From assembly GCF_008831035.1 (NCBI RefSeq), contig NZ_WAJR01000027.1:1-32601 (forward strand): 32,601 nucleotides of DNA, given 5' to 3'. The DNA is from Ellagibacter isourolithinifaciens (GTDB taxonomy: Bacteria > Actinomycetota > Coriobacteriia > Coriobacteriales > Eggerthellaceae). Positions 14,258-22,189 of the stretch are shown here, piece by piece. A program made the position numbers and the translations under genes. A model generated the notes under the pieces. The model searched no databases. It was not told the origin of the DNA and saw only the letters and a program-made list of their open reading frames with translations. The stretch's first letter is position 1, and each line of letters starts with the position of its first letter.

Positions 14258-15178
14258 ATGAGACTGATCTCGTGGAACGTGAACGGCCTGCGCGCTGTTA
14301 TGAAGAAGGGGTTCGAGGATATCGTGGCCGAGTTCGACGCCGACGTCTTTGCCCTGCAGGAGACGAAGCTCCAGGCGGGGCAGGCGACGCTCGATCTCCC
14401 CCAATACCTGGAGTTTTGGAGTTATGCCGAGAGGAAGGGTTACTCGGGGACAGCGGTCTTCACCAAGCGCGCGCCTCTTCAGGTGCTCCACGGGTTGGGT
14501 TCGGAATACCTCGATACTGAGGGGCGCATCGTCGCGCTCGAGTTCCCCGAGTTCTGGTTTGTCGATGTGTACACGCCGAACGCGCAAAACGAGCTCGCCC
14601 GCATCGGGCATCGCATGGAATGGGACGACGCGTTCCGCGACTTTTGCAAGGGGCTTGAAGAGGGCGTGCTTCCCGGGGACGTTCCCGTCGAGCGCGCCGA
14701 CGCCGACGGGATGGTCACTCTCGGCCCCGACGCCCCCAAGGACACCCCGCGCCACTCGCTCGGGGCGGGGCACATGCCCAAAGAAGTGCTTCCTCTGACG
14801 CAGGCGGGGGAGACTGCCGCGCCGAAGCCTGTCATCATGTGCGGCGACTTCAATGTGGCCCACAACGAGATAGACTTGAAGAACCCTGGCCCTAACAGGG
14901 GCAATGCGGGTTTCTCCGACGAGGAGCGCGGCAAATTCTCCGACTTGCTCGCCGCAGGCTTCACCGACACGTTCCGCACCCTTCATCCCGATACGACGGG
15001 TGCGTACTCGTGGTGGAGCTATCGTTTCAACGCGCGCAAGAACAACGCGGGGTGGCGCATTGATTACTTTTTGGTGAGCGACGGAATCGCCGACAAGGTG
15101 GAGGACGCGAGCATTTACAATGAAGTATTCGGAAGCGACCATTGCCCGGTGGGCATAGACATAGCACTGGAGGATTAA
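14258..15178 (+). CDS. xth: Exodeoxyribonuclease III (AP endonuclease)
   Basis: Cuts at abasic sites and removes 3'-blocking groups in base excision repair. The start MRLISWNVNGLRAV, the metal ligand E in ALQETKL, the GCGDFN-type motif (here MCGDFNVAHNEIDL), the WRIDYFL segment and the final SDHCPVGIDI all fit, so the active site is complete. At 306 residues it is some 40-50 longer than usual; the surplus is a Pro/Asp/Gly-rich insert at about residues 137-188 just before the GDFN motif. GGAAAGG lies before the ATG at 14258. The folE gene follows after 6 bp, so the two are co-transcribed. Confidence 0.95.
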   Translation: MRLISWNVNGLRAVMKKGFEDIVAEFDADVFALQETKLQAGQATLDLPQYLEFWSYAERKGYSGTAVFTKRAPLQVLHGLGSEYLDTEGRIVALEFPEFWFVDVYTPNAQNELARIGHRMEWDDAFRDFCKGLEEGVLPGDVPVERADADGMVTLGPDAPKDTPRHSLGAGHMPKEVLPLTQAGETAAPKPVIMCGDFNVAHNEIDLKNPGPNRGNAGFSDEERGKFSDLLAAGFTDTFRTLHPDTTGAYSWWSYRFNARKNNAGWRIDYFLVSDGIADKVEDASIYNEVFGSDHCPVGIDIALED

Positions 15179-15184
15179 CGGCCT

Positions 15185-15766
15185 ATGGATACTCGGAAAA
15201 TCGAAGAAGGAGTGCGCCTCATTCTCGAGGGCGTAGGCGAGGACCCCGATCGCGAAGGGCTTCGCGAAACGCCTGCCCGCGTGGCGCGCATGTACGAAGA
15301 GGTGTTCGCGGGGCTCGCGCAAGATCCCGCCGTCCACTTCGAGAAGACCTTCGACGAGCACTGCAACGAGATGGTCCTCGTGCGCGACATCTCCTTCTAT
15401 TCGATGTGCGAGCATCATCTGGTGCCCTTCTTCGGCAAGGCGCACATCGGCTACATCCCCGCCGCGGACGGCCGCGTGTGCGGACTCTCGAAGCTCGCGC
15501 GCCTCGTGGAGGTGTTCGCGAAGCGTCCCCAGGTGCAGGAGCGCCTGACCGGGCAGATTGCCGACACCCTGGTGGAGCAGCTCCATCCGCAGGGCGTCAT
15601 CGTGGTGCTCGAGGCCGAGCACATGTGCATGAGCATGCGCGGCGTGAAGAAGCCGGGCAGCCGCACAGTCACGAGCGCAGTGCGCGGCGTGTTCGCGGGA
15701 TCGACGCCCGCTTCGCGCGCTTCTCGCAGCGAGGCCATGTCGCTTATCCTTCGCGACGCTCGCTAG
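15185..15766 (+). CDS. folE: GTP cyclohydrolase I (FolE type 1)
   Basis: Converts GTP to 7,8-dihydroneopterin triphosphate, the first step of folate (and queuosine/pterin) synthesis; acts as a toroidal decamer in the cytosol. The 193 residues include the zinc ligands C75 and H78 in CEHHLVPF and C148 in EHMCMSMRG, plus [13 protein letters not shown], all conserved. Its GGAGG ribosome site overlaps the end of exoA (15169-15173), 6 bp between stop and start, pointing to one transcript. Confidence 0.97.
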   Translation: MDTRKIEEGVRLILEGVGEDPDREGLRETPARVARMYEEVFAGLAQDPAVHFEKTFDEHCNEMVLVRDISFYSMCEHHLVPFFGKAHIGYIPAADGRVCGLSKLARLVEVFAKRPQVQERLTGQIADTLVEQLHPQGVIVVLEAEHMCMSMRGVKKPGSRTVTSAVRGVFAGSTPASRASRSEAMSLILRDAR

Positions 15767-15840
15767 GCGCAGCGCACGTCGTCGCCGGCGGGCGAATCGG
15801 GTAGTATGGGAACCACAAGAAACGGATGAAAGGTGCAACC

Positions 15841-16110
15841 ATGAAGTGCGTTATCTCTGTTCTGGGCAAGGACCGCAGCGGCATCGTCGCGGCAGTGGCG
15901 GTGGCGCTTGCGGAATGCGGTGCGAACATCGACGATATCAGCCAGACCATCTTGAACGACATCTTCTCGATGACGATGCTCACTACGCTCGATACGGAAA
16001 AGGCCGACTTCGACACCGTGCAGGACAAGCTCAAGGCGGTGGGCGAGGATCTCGGCGTGCAGATCATCATCCAGCGCGAAGACGTCTTCCAGTACATGTA
16101 CAAGATTTAG
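15841..16110 (+). CDS. ACT domain protein (UPF0237 family)
   Basis: An 89-residue stand-alone ACT domain starting MKCVISVLGKDRSGIVAAVA, with GANIDDISQTILNDIFSM; this is the small amino-acid- or metabolite-binding family related to the front half of GcvR. In many Gram-positive bacteria it is followed by a UPF0210/DUF711 partner gene, which is absent here: hairpins and a terminator come next. GAAAGGTG precedes the ATG at 15841. The ligand is unknown. Confidence 0.9.
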   Translation: MKCVISVLGKDRSGIVAAVAVALAECGANIDDISQTILNDIFSMTMLTTLDTEKADFDTVQDKLKAVGEDLGVQIIIQREDVFQYMYKI

Positions 16111-16120
16111 AAAATGACAT

Positions 16121-16148
16121 CTGAGCTGGGGCTCGCTTAGCTCCAACT
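16121..16148 (+). terminator. Hairpin after the ACT gene, no T-run
   Basis: GAGCTGGGGCT pairs with AGCTCCAACTC with one mismatch and one G-U pair. It may be a first, weak stop before the stronger terminator at 16176. Confidence 0.4.
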
Positions 16149-16175
16149 CATATCACGCCACATTGCGGCCATATC

Positions 16176-16216
16176 GCCCGTCGGGAAGATTGATTCTCGG
16201 CGGGCTTTCTTTTTGC
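16176..16216 (+). terminator. Intrinsic terminator
   Basis: GCCCGTCG pairs with CGGCGGGC (one G-U pair), then TTTCTTTTT. It closes the ACT gene transcript. Confidence 0.75.
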
Positions 16217-16237
16217 CCGATTCTATTCGTCATTCAC

Positions 16238-16243
16238 TATAAT
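16238..16243 (+). promoter_or_regulatory. -10 element of the moeA promoter
   Basis: Perfect TATAAT at 16238-16243; the best -35, TTGCCC at 16213-16218, is 19 bp away and overlaps the preceding terminator's T-run. The leader would be about 50 nt, too short for a molybdenum-cofactor riboswitch. Confidence 0.55.
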
Positions 16244-16300
16244 GGAGCATGAGCGATAAGGGTCGCAAGCTTGTACTGCGGCACATGAACAGGAGGAACT

Positions 16301-17677
16301 ATGAGAGATCATTCCCAGCATATCCAGCTCTCCCGTGAGCAGGCGGTTTCGTCGATGCTCGAGGCGATGGATGCGGCACCTGCGGGTTTCGGGTGGGCGA
16401 ACATCGCCGCGGGCGAGGATTTGCACAGCGGCGAGGTTGCTCGAAAATGCTGCGAGCAGGTGGCGCTCGCCGATTCGGTGGGGCGTGTGCTCGCCTATGA
16501 CGTGGTCTCTCGGTGCGACATGCCCTCCGCGCTCACGTGCGCGATGGACTCGATCGCCCTGCACTGGTCCGATTTCGAGAACCTCGCGGAAGGCGAGCTT
16601 CCCGACACGAGCGCATGGGTCCGCGGGGTGGATTGGCAGTTCGCGAACACGGGCGTCGCAATGCCCGAAGGGTTCGACACCGCTATCGTCATCGAGCACG
16701 TGCAGGTGTCGGAAGACCAGCAGCACGTGACCATCGACGCCGCCCCCTCGAAGCAGGGTGCGGGCACGCGTCCTGCGGGTTCGACCATGAAACGCGGCGA
16801 TGTCCTCGCGACTGCCGGCACGGTTGTGACGCCTGACGTTGCGGCGCGCATGGGTACGGGCGACAATGCCGTGGTTCCTGTGGTTCGCAAGCCCCGCGTG
16901 GCCTTCATCCCCACGGGCAACGAGCTTGTTCCCGCAGGTATCCCCCTCGATCCGACGCGCGTCGATCAGTTTGCCGCCCGCGGCCGCAACTTCGAGACGA
17001 ACAGCATCCTCGTGCGCGCGAAGGTGGAAGCGTGGGGCGGACAGTTCGTTCCCTTCGACATCGTGTGCGACGAGCGCCCCGAAATTGAGGCCGCCATCAA
17101 GCGCGCATGCGAGGTTGCCGACATCGTCGTTCTAAACGCGGGCTCCTCGAAGGGCTCGGACGACTGGTCGTGTGAGGTCATGGAGGAGATGGGGCACATG
17201 ATCTGCCATCAGACGAACCACGGCCCCGGGCATCACAGCTCCTACGCCGTCGTTGACAACGTGCCCATCGTGGGCATCTCCGGTCCTTCGGGCGGCGCGT
17301 CGTTCACCCTTGATTTCTACCTGCGTCCGCTTATGCGCAAGTATTTGGGGCTTAATCCTATCGTGCCGAAGACGGCGGCCCGCTTGACCGAGGCGTTCCC
17401 GGCTCCGAAGCACGGCCCGGGTGCGAAGAACGGCAAGCCCGCAGGCGAGGATCGCCCGCGCGAGCATCCCGACCATGCGCCGGGGGAGCCGGAATTCTTC
17501 GGCATCCGCCCTCTCCGTGTGGAGCCGAGTGCCGACGGCGTGCTCGAGGCGACGCCGATCGACGGTCGCCCCGGGTCGAAGACGGCATGGGGAGCGAACG
17601 CCTTCACTATGATGGGCATGGGCCCCGGCATCGAGCCTCCCGCGGCGGGCGATATCATCGAGGTGGAGTTTCTCTAG
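16301..17677 (+). CDS. MoeA-family molybdopterin molybdenumtransferase, divergent
   Basis: MoeA inserts molybdenum into adenylylated molybdopterin, the last common step to Mo cofactor. The 458-residue protein has the family's domain order: N-terminal part with CAMDSIALHW where MoeA has SAMDGYAV, a central MoCF-binding domain with PTGNELVPAG and NAGSSKGSDDW (for VGxGVSVGDYD), and a C-terminal beta domain ending IIEVEFL. The usual PGNP loop reads GISGPSGGASF. The catalytic Asp of the MDG motif is kept, but several glycines are not. A Pro/His-rich insert (about 366-395) precedes the last domain. AGGAGG stands 5 nt before the ATG at 16301. It could be a MoeA paralogue with a changed substrate. 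Confidence 0.85.
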   Translation: MRDHSQHIQLSREQAVSSMLEAMDAAPAGFGWANIAAGEDLHSGEVARKCCEQVALADSVGRVLAYDVVSRCDMPSALTCAMDSIALHWSDFENLAEGELPDTSAWVRGVDWQFANTGVAMPEGFDTAIVIEHVQVSEDQQHVTIDAAPSKQGAGTRPAGSTMKRGDVLATAGTVVTPDVAARMGTGDNAVVPVVRKPRVAFIPTGNELVPAGIPLDPTRVDQFAARGRNFETNSILVRAKVEAWGGQFVPFDIVCDERPEIEAAIKRACEVADIVVLNAGSSKGSDDWSCEVMEEMGHMICHQTNHGPGHHSSYAVVDNVPIVGISGPSGGASFTLDFYLRPLMRKYLGLNPIVPKTAARLTEAFPAPKHGPGAKNGKPAGEDRPREHPDHAPGEPEFFGIRPLRVEPSADGVLEATPIDGRPGSKTAWGANAFTMMGMGPGIEPPAAGDIIEVEFL

Positions 17678-17787
17678 CGAAGCTCCTCGGCGACGCTTTC
17701 CCGCATGGTGTTATACTTTCTTGCAGTGATTGGCAGTTTGCAACGGCAACCCGGTGCCCGAAGGGTGCGGGGAGAAAGGAGCGCGTT

Positions 17788-18216
17788 ATGTCTATGAACA
17801 AAGTGCTCGCTGCGGTGGATGCAACTGATGGCGGTCGCAAGGCGTTGGAGCTTGCGATCAGCGTGACCGAGAACAACCCCGATGCTGTCATCGACTTGGT
17901 GTACGTGGTGCCGATTCCCTTGCTCGACGATTCCCAGATGACGAGCTTCCGCTCCATCTTGGAAATGATGATGAACGATGGGAAATCGCTGCTCGAGAGA
18001 CTGGTCGGCGCTCACGAGGATGCGGCCGATCGCCTGAACCCGCTGCTCATCACGGGAACGAACCCCGCTACCGAGATTGTAAAGCTGATCGACCAGGGCG
18101 ACTACGACCTCGTCGTCATCGGCAACCGCGGGCTTTCGGGCATGAAGGAGTACATGGGCAGCGTCAGCCATAAGGTGCTGCATGGTTCCTCTGTGCCGGT
18201 GCTCATCGCCAAGTAA
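17788..18216 (+). CDS. Universal stress protein (UspA family)
   Basis: A 142-residue single Usp domain: starts MSMNKVLAAVDATDGG with the first strand and ATP-side Asp, and ends with GNRGLSGMKEYMGSVSHKVLHGSSVPVLIAK, carrying the G-2x-G-9x-G(S/T) nucleotide-binding pattern. ATP-binding Usp proteins bind nucleotide and support survival under starvation or oxygen stress. AAAGGAG precedes the ATG at 17788, chosen over an ATG two codons later. TATACT at 17712-17717 is a likely -10, so it need not depend on moeA. The next gene starts 27 bp after its stop. Confidence 0.93.
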   Translation: MSMNKVLAAVDATDGGRKALELAISVTENNPDAVIDLVYVVPIPLLDDSQMTSFRSILEMMMNDGKSLLERLVGAHEDAADRLNPLLITGTNPATEIVKLIDQGDYDLVVIGNRGLSGMKEYMGSVSHKVLHGSSVPVLIAK

Positions 18217-18243
18217 GCCAGACTTCGAAACAAGGAGCGTTCT

Positions 18244-19158
18244 GTGAGCGAATCGAAAAGCGAGCAGGGCGGCAGGGAAAAGGAGCGCGTGCGCAAAAAC
18301 GCGCTCCTTTTGTTCAGCAAGCCGCCGATTCCGGGTTTGGTGAAAACCCGCCTGACCGTGCTGAAAGACGGTGTGTTCCAGCCCGAGGTCGCCTCGGGGC
18401 TCTACCACTGCATGCTCTTCGATGTGGTGGAAATCTGCTGCGCGGCGATGGCGGATTTGGAGCGCGAAAGCGCCGAGCGGGCACAGGCGGCCCTGGCCGC
18501 AGGCGAGGAAGTGGTGCGCGACGAGTACGAGATGATCATCTCGACGACGCCCGCAAAGAACGTCGAGGTGATGCGCAAGCTGTTTTCCGATGCGGGCGAA
18601 TGGCCGCGCGAGCTGGTGTTTCTCTGCGATGAAGGCGCCAGCTTCGACGAGCATTACAACCAGGCGTTCGAGAAGACGTGGGCGCGCGGTGCTGATTGCA
18701 TCCTCTCGATGGGCGCCGATATGCCCGCTCTCACCAAGGCCGACGTGCGCGCAGGGTTCAACGCGCTCCACAAGCTCGATGGAGTTGCGGGCGGTGGCAT
18801 CGTGCTCGCTCCCGACCAGGAGATGGGCGTGTCGGTGATCGGTTGGACGCGCGAGACCGACTTCGACCACTCGGGCGTGTTCTACAACCAAGAGGGCCTC
18901 ACGGTACTTCCCGCCTATATCGACAAGGCGCGAAAGCAGGGGCTCCCTGCGCTTTATCTGCCGCCTATTCCCGACGTGGACACGATGGCAGACCTCATGC
19001 ACAACATCACGCTCGTCGAGGCGCTCAACTACTGCGCGCAATACGACGACGTCACGCCGCCGTGGCGCACGGCCCAGGCGCTCAAGGAGATGGGGTGGGA
19101 CGAAGTGCGCGTTCCCCCCAACGACCTGCACGACCCGCGAGAGGAAATCGATAAGTAA
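18244..19158 (+). CDS. DUF2064 / TIGR04282-family nucleotidyl- or glycosyltransferase
   Basis: A 304-residue GT-A fold enzyme. The front motif FSKPPIPGLVKTRLTVLKD matches the family's K-P-PG-VKTRL nucleotide loop, and SMGADMPALTKADV matches the D-x-P acidic motif. Family members are annotated as arsenosugar-type or teichoic-acid-type transferases, but their substrates are mostly untested. It is longer than the usual 200-230 residues, with an insert at about residues 60-100 and a C-terminal extension. The start is GTG at 18244, with AAGGAG 6 nt before it. The 27-bp gap to the Usp gene suggests an operon; a shared role is not evident. Confidence 0.8.
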   Translation: MSESKSEQGGREKERVRKNALLLFSKPPIPGLVKTRLTVLKDGVFQPEVASGLYHCMLFDVVEICCAAMADLERESAERAQAALAAGEEVVRDEYEMIISTTPAKNVEVMRKLFSDAGEWPRELVFLCDEGASFDEHYNQAFEKTWARGADCILSMGADMPALTKADVRAGFNALHKLDGVAGGGIVLAPDQEMGVSVIGWTRETDFDHSGVFYNQEGLTVLPAYIDKARKQGLPALYLPPIPDVDTMADLMHNITLVEALNYCAQYDDVTPPWRTAQALKEMGWDEVRVPPNDLHDPREEIDK

Positions 19159-19166
19159 GGGAATTG

Positions 19167-19191
19167 GGCGGGCGAAGATTTGTCTCCCGCC
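19167..19191 (+). terminator. Hairpin after the DUF2064 gene, no T-run
   Basis: GGCGGG (19167-19172) pairs with CCCGCC (19186-19191), 9 nt after the stop. Without a T-run its role as a terminator is doubtful. Confidence 0.35.
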
Positions 19192-19246
19192 TCGCTTAGA
19201 AGTGTCGAGAAGTTTTCCATCTCCCGTCTCGCCTTGAAGTCAGCGA

Positions 19247-19345
19247 GCGAGGTTCTGGCGAGTGCAGATGGCGTGAAAAGAGTTCGAAGCGTACTTCGGT
19301 ACGCGAGAAATCTTTGGAACGCCAGCTGTGCCGCCAGAGCCTCGC
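19247..19345. repeat. Long 99-nt imperfect hairpin with UUCG cap (RNA or palindromic element)
   Basis: Outer arms GCGAGGTTCTGGCG (19247-19260) and CGCCAGAGCCTCGC (19332-19345) pair at all 14 positions (one G-U). The next 13 positions inward also pair with one mismatch and two G-U. After a short stretch with internal loops, the centre is GCGTAC-TTCG-GTACGC (19289-19304), a perfect stem with the very stable UUCG tetraloop. The region codes for nothing convincing on either strand and lies between convergent genes. It may be a structured RNA or one copy of a dispersed palindromic element. Confidence 0.6.
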
Positions 19346-19358
19346 GCAGCGTCGGCCC

Positions 19359-19386
19359 GTTCCGGCGGTCGTCAGACCGCCGGAAC
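19359..19386. terminator. Perfect hairpin holding the methyltransferase stop codon, no T-run
   Basis: Arm GTTCCGGCGGTC (19359-19370) pairs perfectly with 19375-19386 around a 4-nt loop. The minus-strand TGA stop (19374-19372) is the loop, so the last four codons are one arm. As at rlmH, there is no T-run. Confidence 0.55.
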
Positions 19387-20208
19387 CACAAGCTCCCAGA
19401 AGGCAACCGCGCTTGCGGCAGCGACATTCAAGGAATCTACCTGGTGGTACATGGGGATCTTCACCGTGTAATCGCAACGGGCGATGGTGCTCTCGGCCAG
19501 GCCGTCGCCTTCCGTGCCCAGTACGAGCGCAATTTTCTCGCATTCCTTCAGCTTCTCGTCGCGCAAGCTCACCGAGTTGTCGGAAAGCGCGAGCGCTGCC
19601 GTGGTGAAGCCGAGCTCGTGGAGCAAGGGGATGCCGGTTTGTGCCCAATCGTGGGCGTCTTCCCCGATGCGCGCCCAGGGAATTTGAAACACAGTGCCCA
19701 TCGAAACGCGCACCGCGCGGCGGTAGAGCGGGTCGTAGCATGCCGGCGTGATCAGCACGGCGTCGACCCCGAGTGCTGCTGCCGAGCGGAAGATCGCCCC
19801 GACGTTGGTGTGGTTCGTGATGTCTTCTAAGACCGCGACGACGCGCGCTCCCTCGCATGCCTCGGCGACGCTTAACGGGCGTGGTCGGCGAAAGGCCCCC
19901 AAGGCGCCGCGCGTCAGCTCGAAGCCGCAGAGTTTCTGCAGCTCATCGTGGGGAGCGACAAACACGGGGATGGTGGGGTCGATCTGTTCGATGCGCTCGA
20001 CGATGCTCGCCATGGAGGGCAGCCATTTCTCCTCCATGAGCAGCGACAACGGCTGCATTCCCCCTTCGAGGGCGCGCTCGATTACCTTTCCCGACTCGGC
20101 GATGAAGATGCCCTTCTCGGGTTCGAGCTTGTTGCGCAACTGTGCTTCGGTGAGCCGTGCATAGACGTCAAGGCGCTCGTCTTCAAGCGTGTCGATTCTC
20201 GCAATCAT
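19372..20208 (-). CDS. SpoU/TrmH-family RNA 2'-O-methyltransferase
   Basis: SAM-dependent 2'-O-ribose methyltransferase of tRNA or rRNA, 278 residues. An N-terminal substrate-binding part (FIAESGKVIERAL) is followed by the SPOUT knot with motif 1 EDITNHTNVGAIFRSA (catalytic Arg), motif 2 LGTEGDGL and motif 3 IPMYHQVDSLNVAAASAVAF, all complete. The exact target nucleotide cannot be told from sequence. It begins 6 bp after the stop of the cysteine hydrolase gene upstream, so both share a transcript. Its stop codon lies in the loop of a perfect hairpin. Confidence 0.93.
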   Translation of the reverse strand: MIARIDTLEDERLDVYARLTEAQLRNKLEPEKGIFIAESGKVIERALEGGMQPLSLLMEEKWLPSMASIVERIEQIDPTIPVFVAPHDELQKLCGFELTRGALGAFRRPRPLSVAEACEGARVVAVLEDITNHTNVGAIFRSAAALGVDAVLITPACYDPLYRRAVRVSMGTVFQIPWARIGEDAHDWAQTGIPLLHELGFTTAALALSDNSVSLRDEKLKECEKIALVLGTEGDGLAESTIARCDYTVKIPMYHQVDSLNVAAASAVAFWELVVPAV

Positions 20209-20214
20209 GATGGT

Positions 20215-21054
20215 CTAAATCCCCTTCGGAGCGCGCATTGCGGGAAGTTCGCTTGCATCGGTCGAAGTGCGCGTTGCGGGCGGCGCGGTCGTGCCCGTCG
20301 GCGCCAACGTGCGGGAACCGAGCGTGCGGGGATGGTGGCCCGACGTGGGGGCGTTGCAAGGTGCGGCTGCGCCCGTCGTTCGGTCGGCTTGATCTGCCGC
20401 CTGGCCGGTTGCGTAGTACTCCGCTTCGATCGCGCGCGCCGTGTCGCCTGCGATGTCCTGCACCTGGGAGAGCCCCTGTTCGAGGAATTCAGCCACGCTC
20501 ATGATGTGCGCGCCGATATAGGCCATGTCCTCGATGTTTGCGCGCTGAACCTCGGGCGTGCGCGAGGAGGTGGCGTCTTCCAAGACGACGACGTTGTAGT
20601 TCAGGGAAAGTGCGTCGTAGCAGGTCGAGCGCACGCAGTTCGGAGTCGTGGTGCCCGCGAGCACCACGGTGTTTATGCCCTCGCGCGAGAGCACGTCGTC
20701 GAGCTGCGTGTCGAAGAACGCTGAGAAGCGCGGCTTCACCATCACGCGGTCGCCGTCTGCGGGCGTCAGCATGTCAGGCCAGTTGAGCGAGCTCTCGTCC
20801 TCGCTCGCGGGGGAAAGCGGGCGCCCCCCGTCGCGCCATTGCCGATAACGCACGGGTTCCACGTTCGCGCCGTCGGCGCTGTAGATGCGGCGGATATGGA
20901 AGATGCTCATTCCGATCGAGCGCGCGAAATCGAGAGCGTGGGCGCAGGCGGGCACCGTGTCCGCAGCACCCGCAACGCACAGGGCGCTCGTTGGGTCGAT
21001 GAAGCCGTTTTGCATGTCTATCAGCAGGAATGCTGCACGTGTTGGTTCTATCAT
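20215..21054 (-). CDS. Isochorismatase-like cysteine hydrolase
   Basis: Member of the isochorismatase/nicotinamidase superfamily with the catalytic set Asp in LLIDMQNGF (D13), Lys in MVKPRFSAF and Cys in TTTPNCVRST. The superfamily hydrolyses amides or vinyl ethers (nicotinamide, isochorismate, ureides), and no metal-site triad typical of nicotinamidase is obvious, so the substrate is open. The folded domain ends near residue 200; a tail of about 75 residues rich in Thr, Ala, Pro and Arg follows and is atypical. GAGGAAAG precedes the ATG at 21054. It is first in a two-gene unit with the methyltransferase and is divergent from mazG. Confidence 0.87.
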   Translation of the reverse strand: MIEPTRAAFLLIDMQNGFIDPTSALCVAGAADTVPACAHALDFARSIGMSIFHIRRIYSADGANVEPVRYRQWRDGGRPLSPASEDESSLNWPDMLTPADGDRVMVKPRFSAFFDTQLDDVLSREGINTVVLAGTTTPNCVRSTCYDALSLNYNVVVLEDATSSRTPEVQRANIEDMAYIGAHIMSVAEFLEQGLSQVQDIAGDTARAIEAEYYATGQAADQADRTTGAAAPCNAPTSGHHPRTLGSRTLAPTGTTAPPATRTSTDASELPAMRAPKGI

Positions 21055-21199
21055 AGAGTCGCTTTCCTCATGGTCGGTCTTCGTAGTATAGCGCCTCGCG
21101 CTCGGGCTTGGGCCGGCGCGGACGCGTGCGGGTTCTTGGACGGTTTAGCGATTCGTCAACGGAATCGGTGACGGTATGGGATTGTGTTGGGAATGCGGG

Positions 21200-21205
21200 T
21201 ATACT
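21200..21205 (+). promoter_or_regulatory. -10 element of the mazG operon
   Basis: TATACT at 21200-21205 implies a start near 21212. It lies downstream of an in-frame ATG at 21184, which supports the GTG at 21235 as the true start. The -35 is poor. Confidence 0.45.
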
Positions 21206-21234
21206 CGTATTCTCAAAGAAGGAAAAGGGGAACA

Positions 21235-22188
21235 GTGTCACACGAAGACAATGCCGCCGAATCGGACGCCCAGGCACCCGACGGCGCGCTCGACCGATAC
21301 GGAAATCCGGCCGATCATCCATCGTTCAACCAGTTCGTCGCCACGATTTCGGCCCTCAGGGCCCCGGACGGCTGTCCATGGGATCGCGAGCAGACGCACG
21401 TATCAATCTCCCACAACATGATAGAGGAAGCCTACGAGGCCGTTTGCGCGATCGAGGAAGAGGACGTCGCCCACCTGCGTGAAGAGCTTGGCGACGTGCT
21501 TTTGCAAGTGGTGCTCCAAAGCCAGATTGCCGCCGATGCGGGGGAGTTCACAATCGACGACGTGTGCGCCGACGTGAACGCCAAGATGGTACGCCGCCAT
21601 CCGCATGTGTTCGGCAGCGTCGAGGCCTCCAACGCGAGCGAGGTGCTCGATGTGTGGGATCAGGTGAAACTTGCGGAGCGGCAGGCGACAGGCGGCGCCG
21701 ACGGCTCGGGTGCGAGCGAACCCGAGGGCCTGCTTGACGGCGTGCCGCGTACCTTCCCCGCGCTCATGGAGGCGCAGAAGATTTCCCGCAAGGCTGCTGC
21801 CGTAGGCTTCGAATGGGACTCCATCGAGGACGTGTGGGACAAGGTCGCCGAGGAGAAAGCCGAGCTCATCGAGGCGTACGCCGCTGCCCCGCATGCCGCA
21901 AACGGCAAGATCGACACCTCGGTGGCGGGTGAGTTCGGCCTTGGCGAAGAGGAGGCGGCTCGTCGTGCCGAGGCGGCGGAGATGGAGTTCGGCGATGTGC
22001 TTTTCGCCCTGGTCAACGTGGGCAGGCGCATGGGGATCGATGCCGAAAGCGCCCTTCGCGCCTCGAACGCGAAGTTCCGCGCCCGCTGGGCAGCGATGGA
22101 GGAAATAGCCTCCGAACAGGGGAAACGTATGCAAGATTTCTCGACCTCGGAGCAAAACGAGCTCTGGGGCGAAGTGAAGGGGAGATAA
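21235..22188 (+). CDS. mazG: Nucleoside triphosphate pyrophosphohydrolase MazG
   Basis: Hydrolyses (d)NTPs to monophosphates and pyrophosphate; in E. coli it also lowers (p)ppGpp. The 317 residues hold two MazG domains. The first has RAPDGCPWDREQTH, EEAYEAVCAIEEED and REELGDVLLQVVLQS (EExxE and ExxD metal ligands); the second has AEEKAELIEAY and EMEFGDVLFALVNVGRRMGID. The GTG at 21235 is preceded by AAAAGGGG and by the likely promoter. An extra acidic stretch of about 30 residues lies between the domains. One base separates its stop from the next start, so it is coupled to a (p)ppGpp synthetase. Confidence 0.95.
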   Translation: MSHEDNAAESDAQAPDGALDRYGNPADHPSFNQFVATISALRAPDGCPWDREQTHVSISHNMIEEAYEAVCAIEEEDVAHLREELGDVLLQVVLQSQIAADAGEFTIDDVCADVNAKMVRRHPHVFGSVEASNASEVLDVWDQVKLAERQATGGADGSGASEPEGLLDGVPRTFPALMEAQKISRKAAAVGFEWDSIEDVWDKVAEEKAELIEAYAAAPHAANGKIDTSVAGEFGLGEEEAARRAEAAEMEFGDVLFALVNVGRRMGIDAESALRASNAKFRARWAAMEEIASEQGKRMQDFSTSEQNELWGEVKGR

Positions 22189-22189
22189 G

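Noticed and set aside
16217-16300. Molybdenum-cofactor riboswitch before the MoeA gene
   Set aside because: The predicted leader is only about 50 nt and shows no matching stems.
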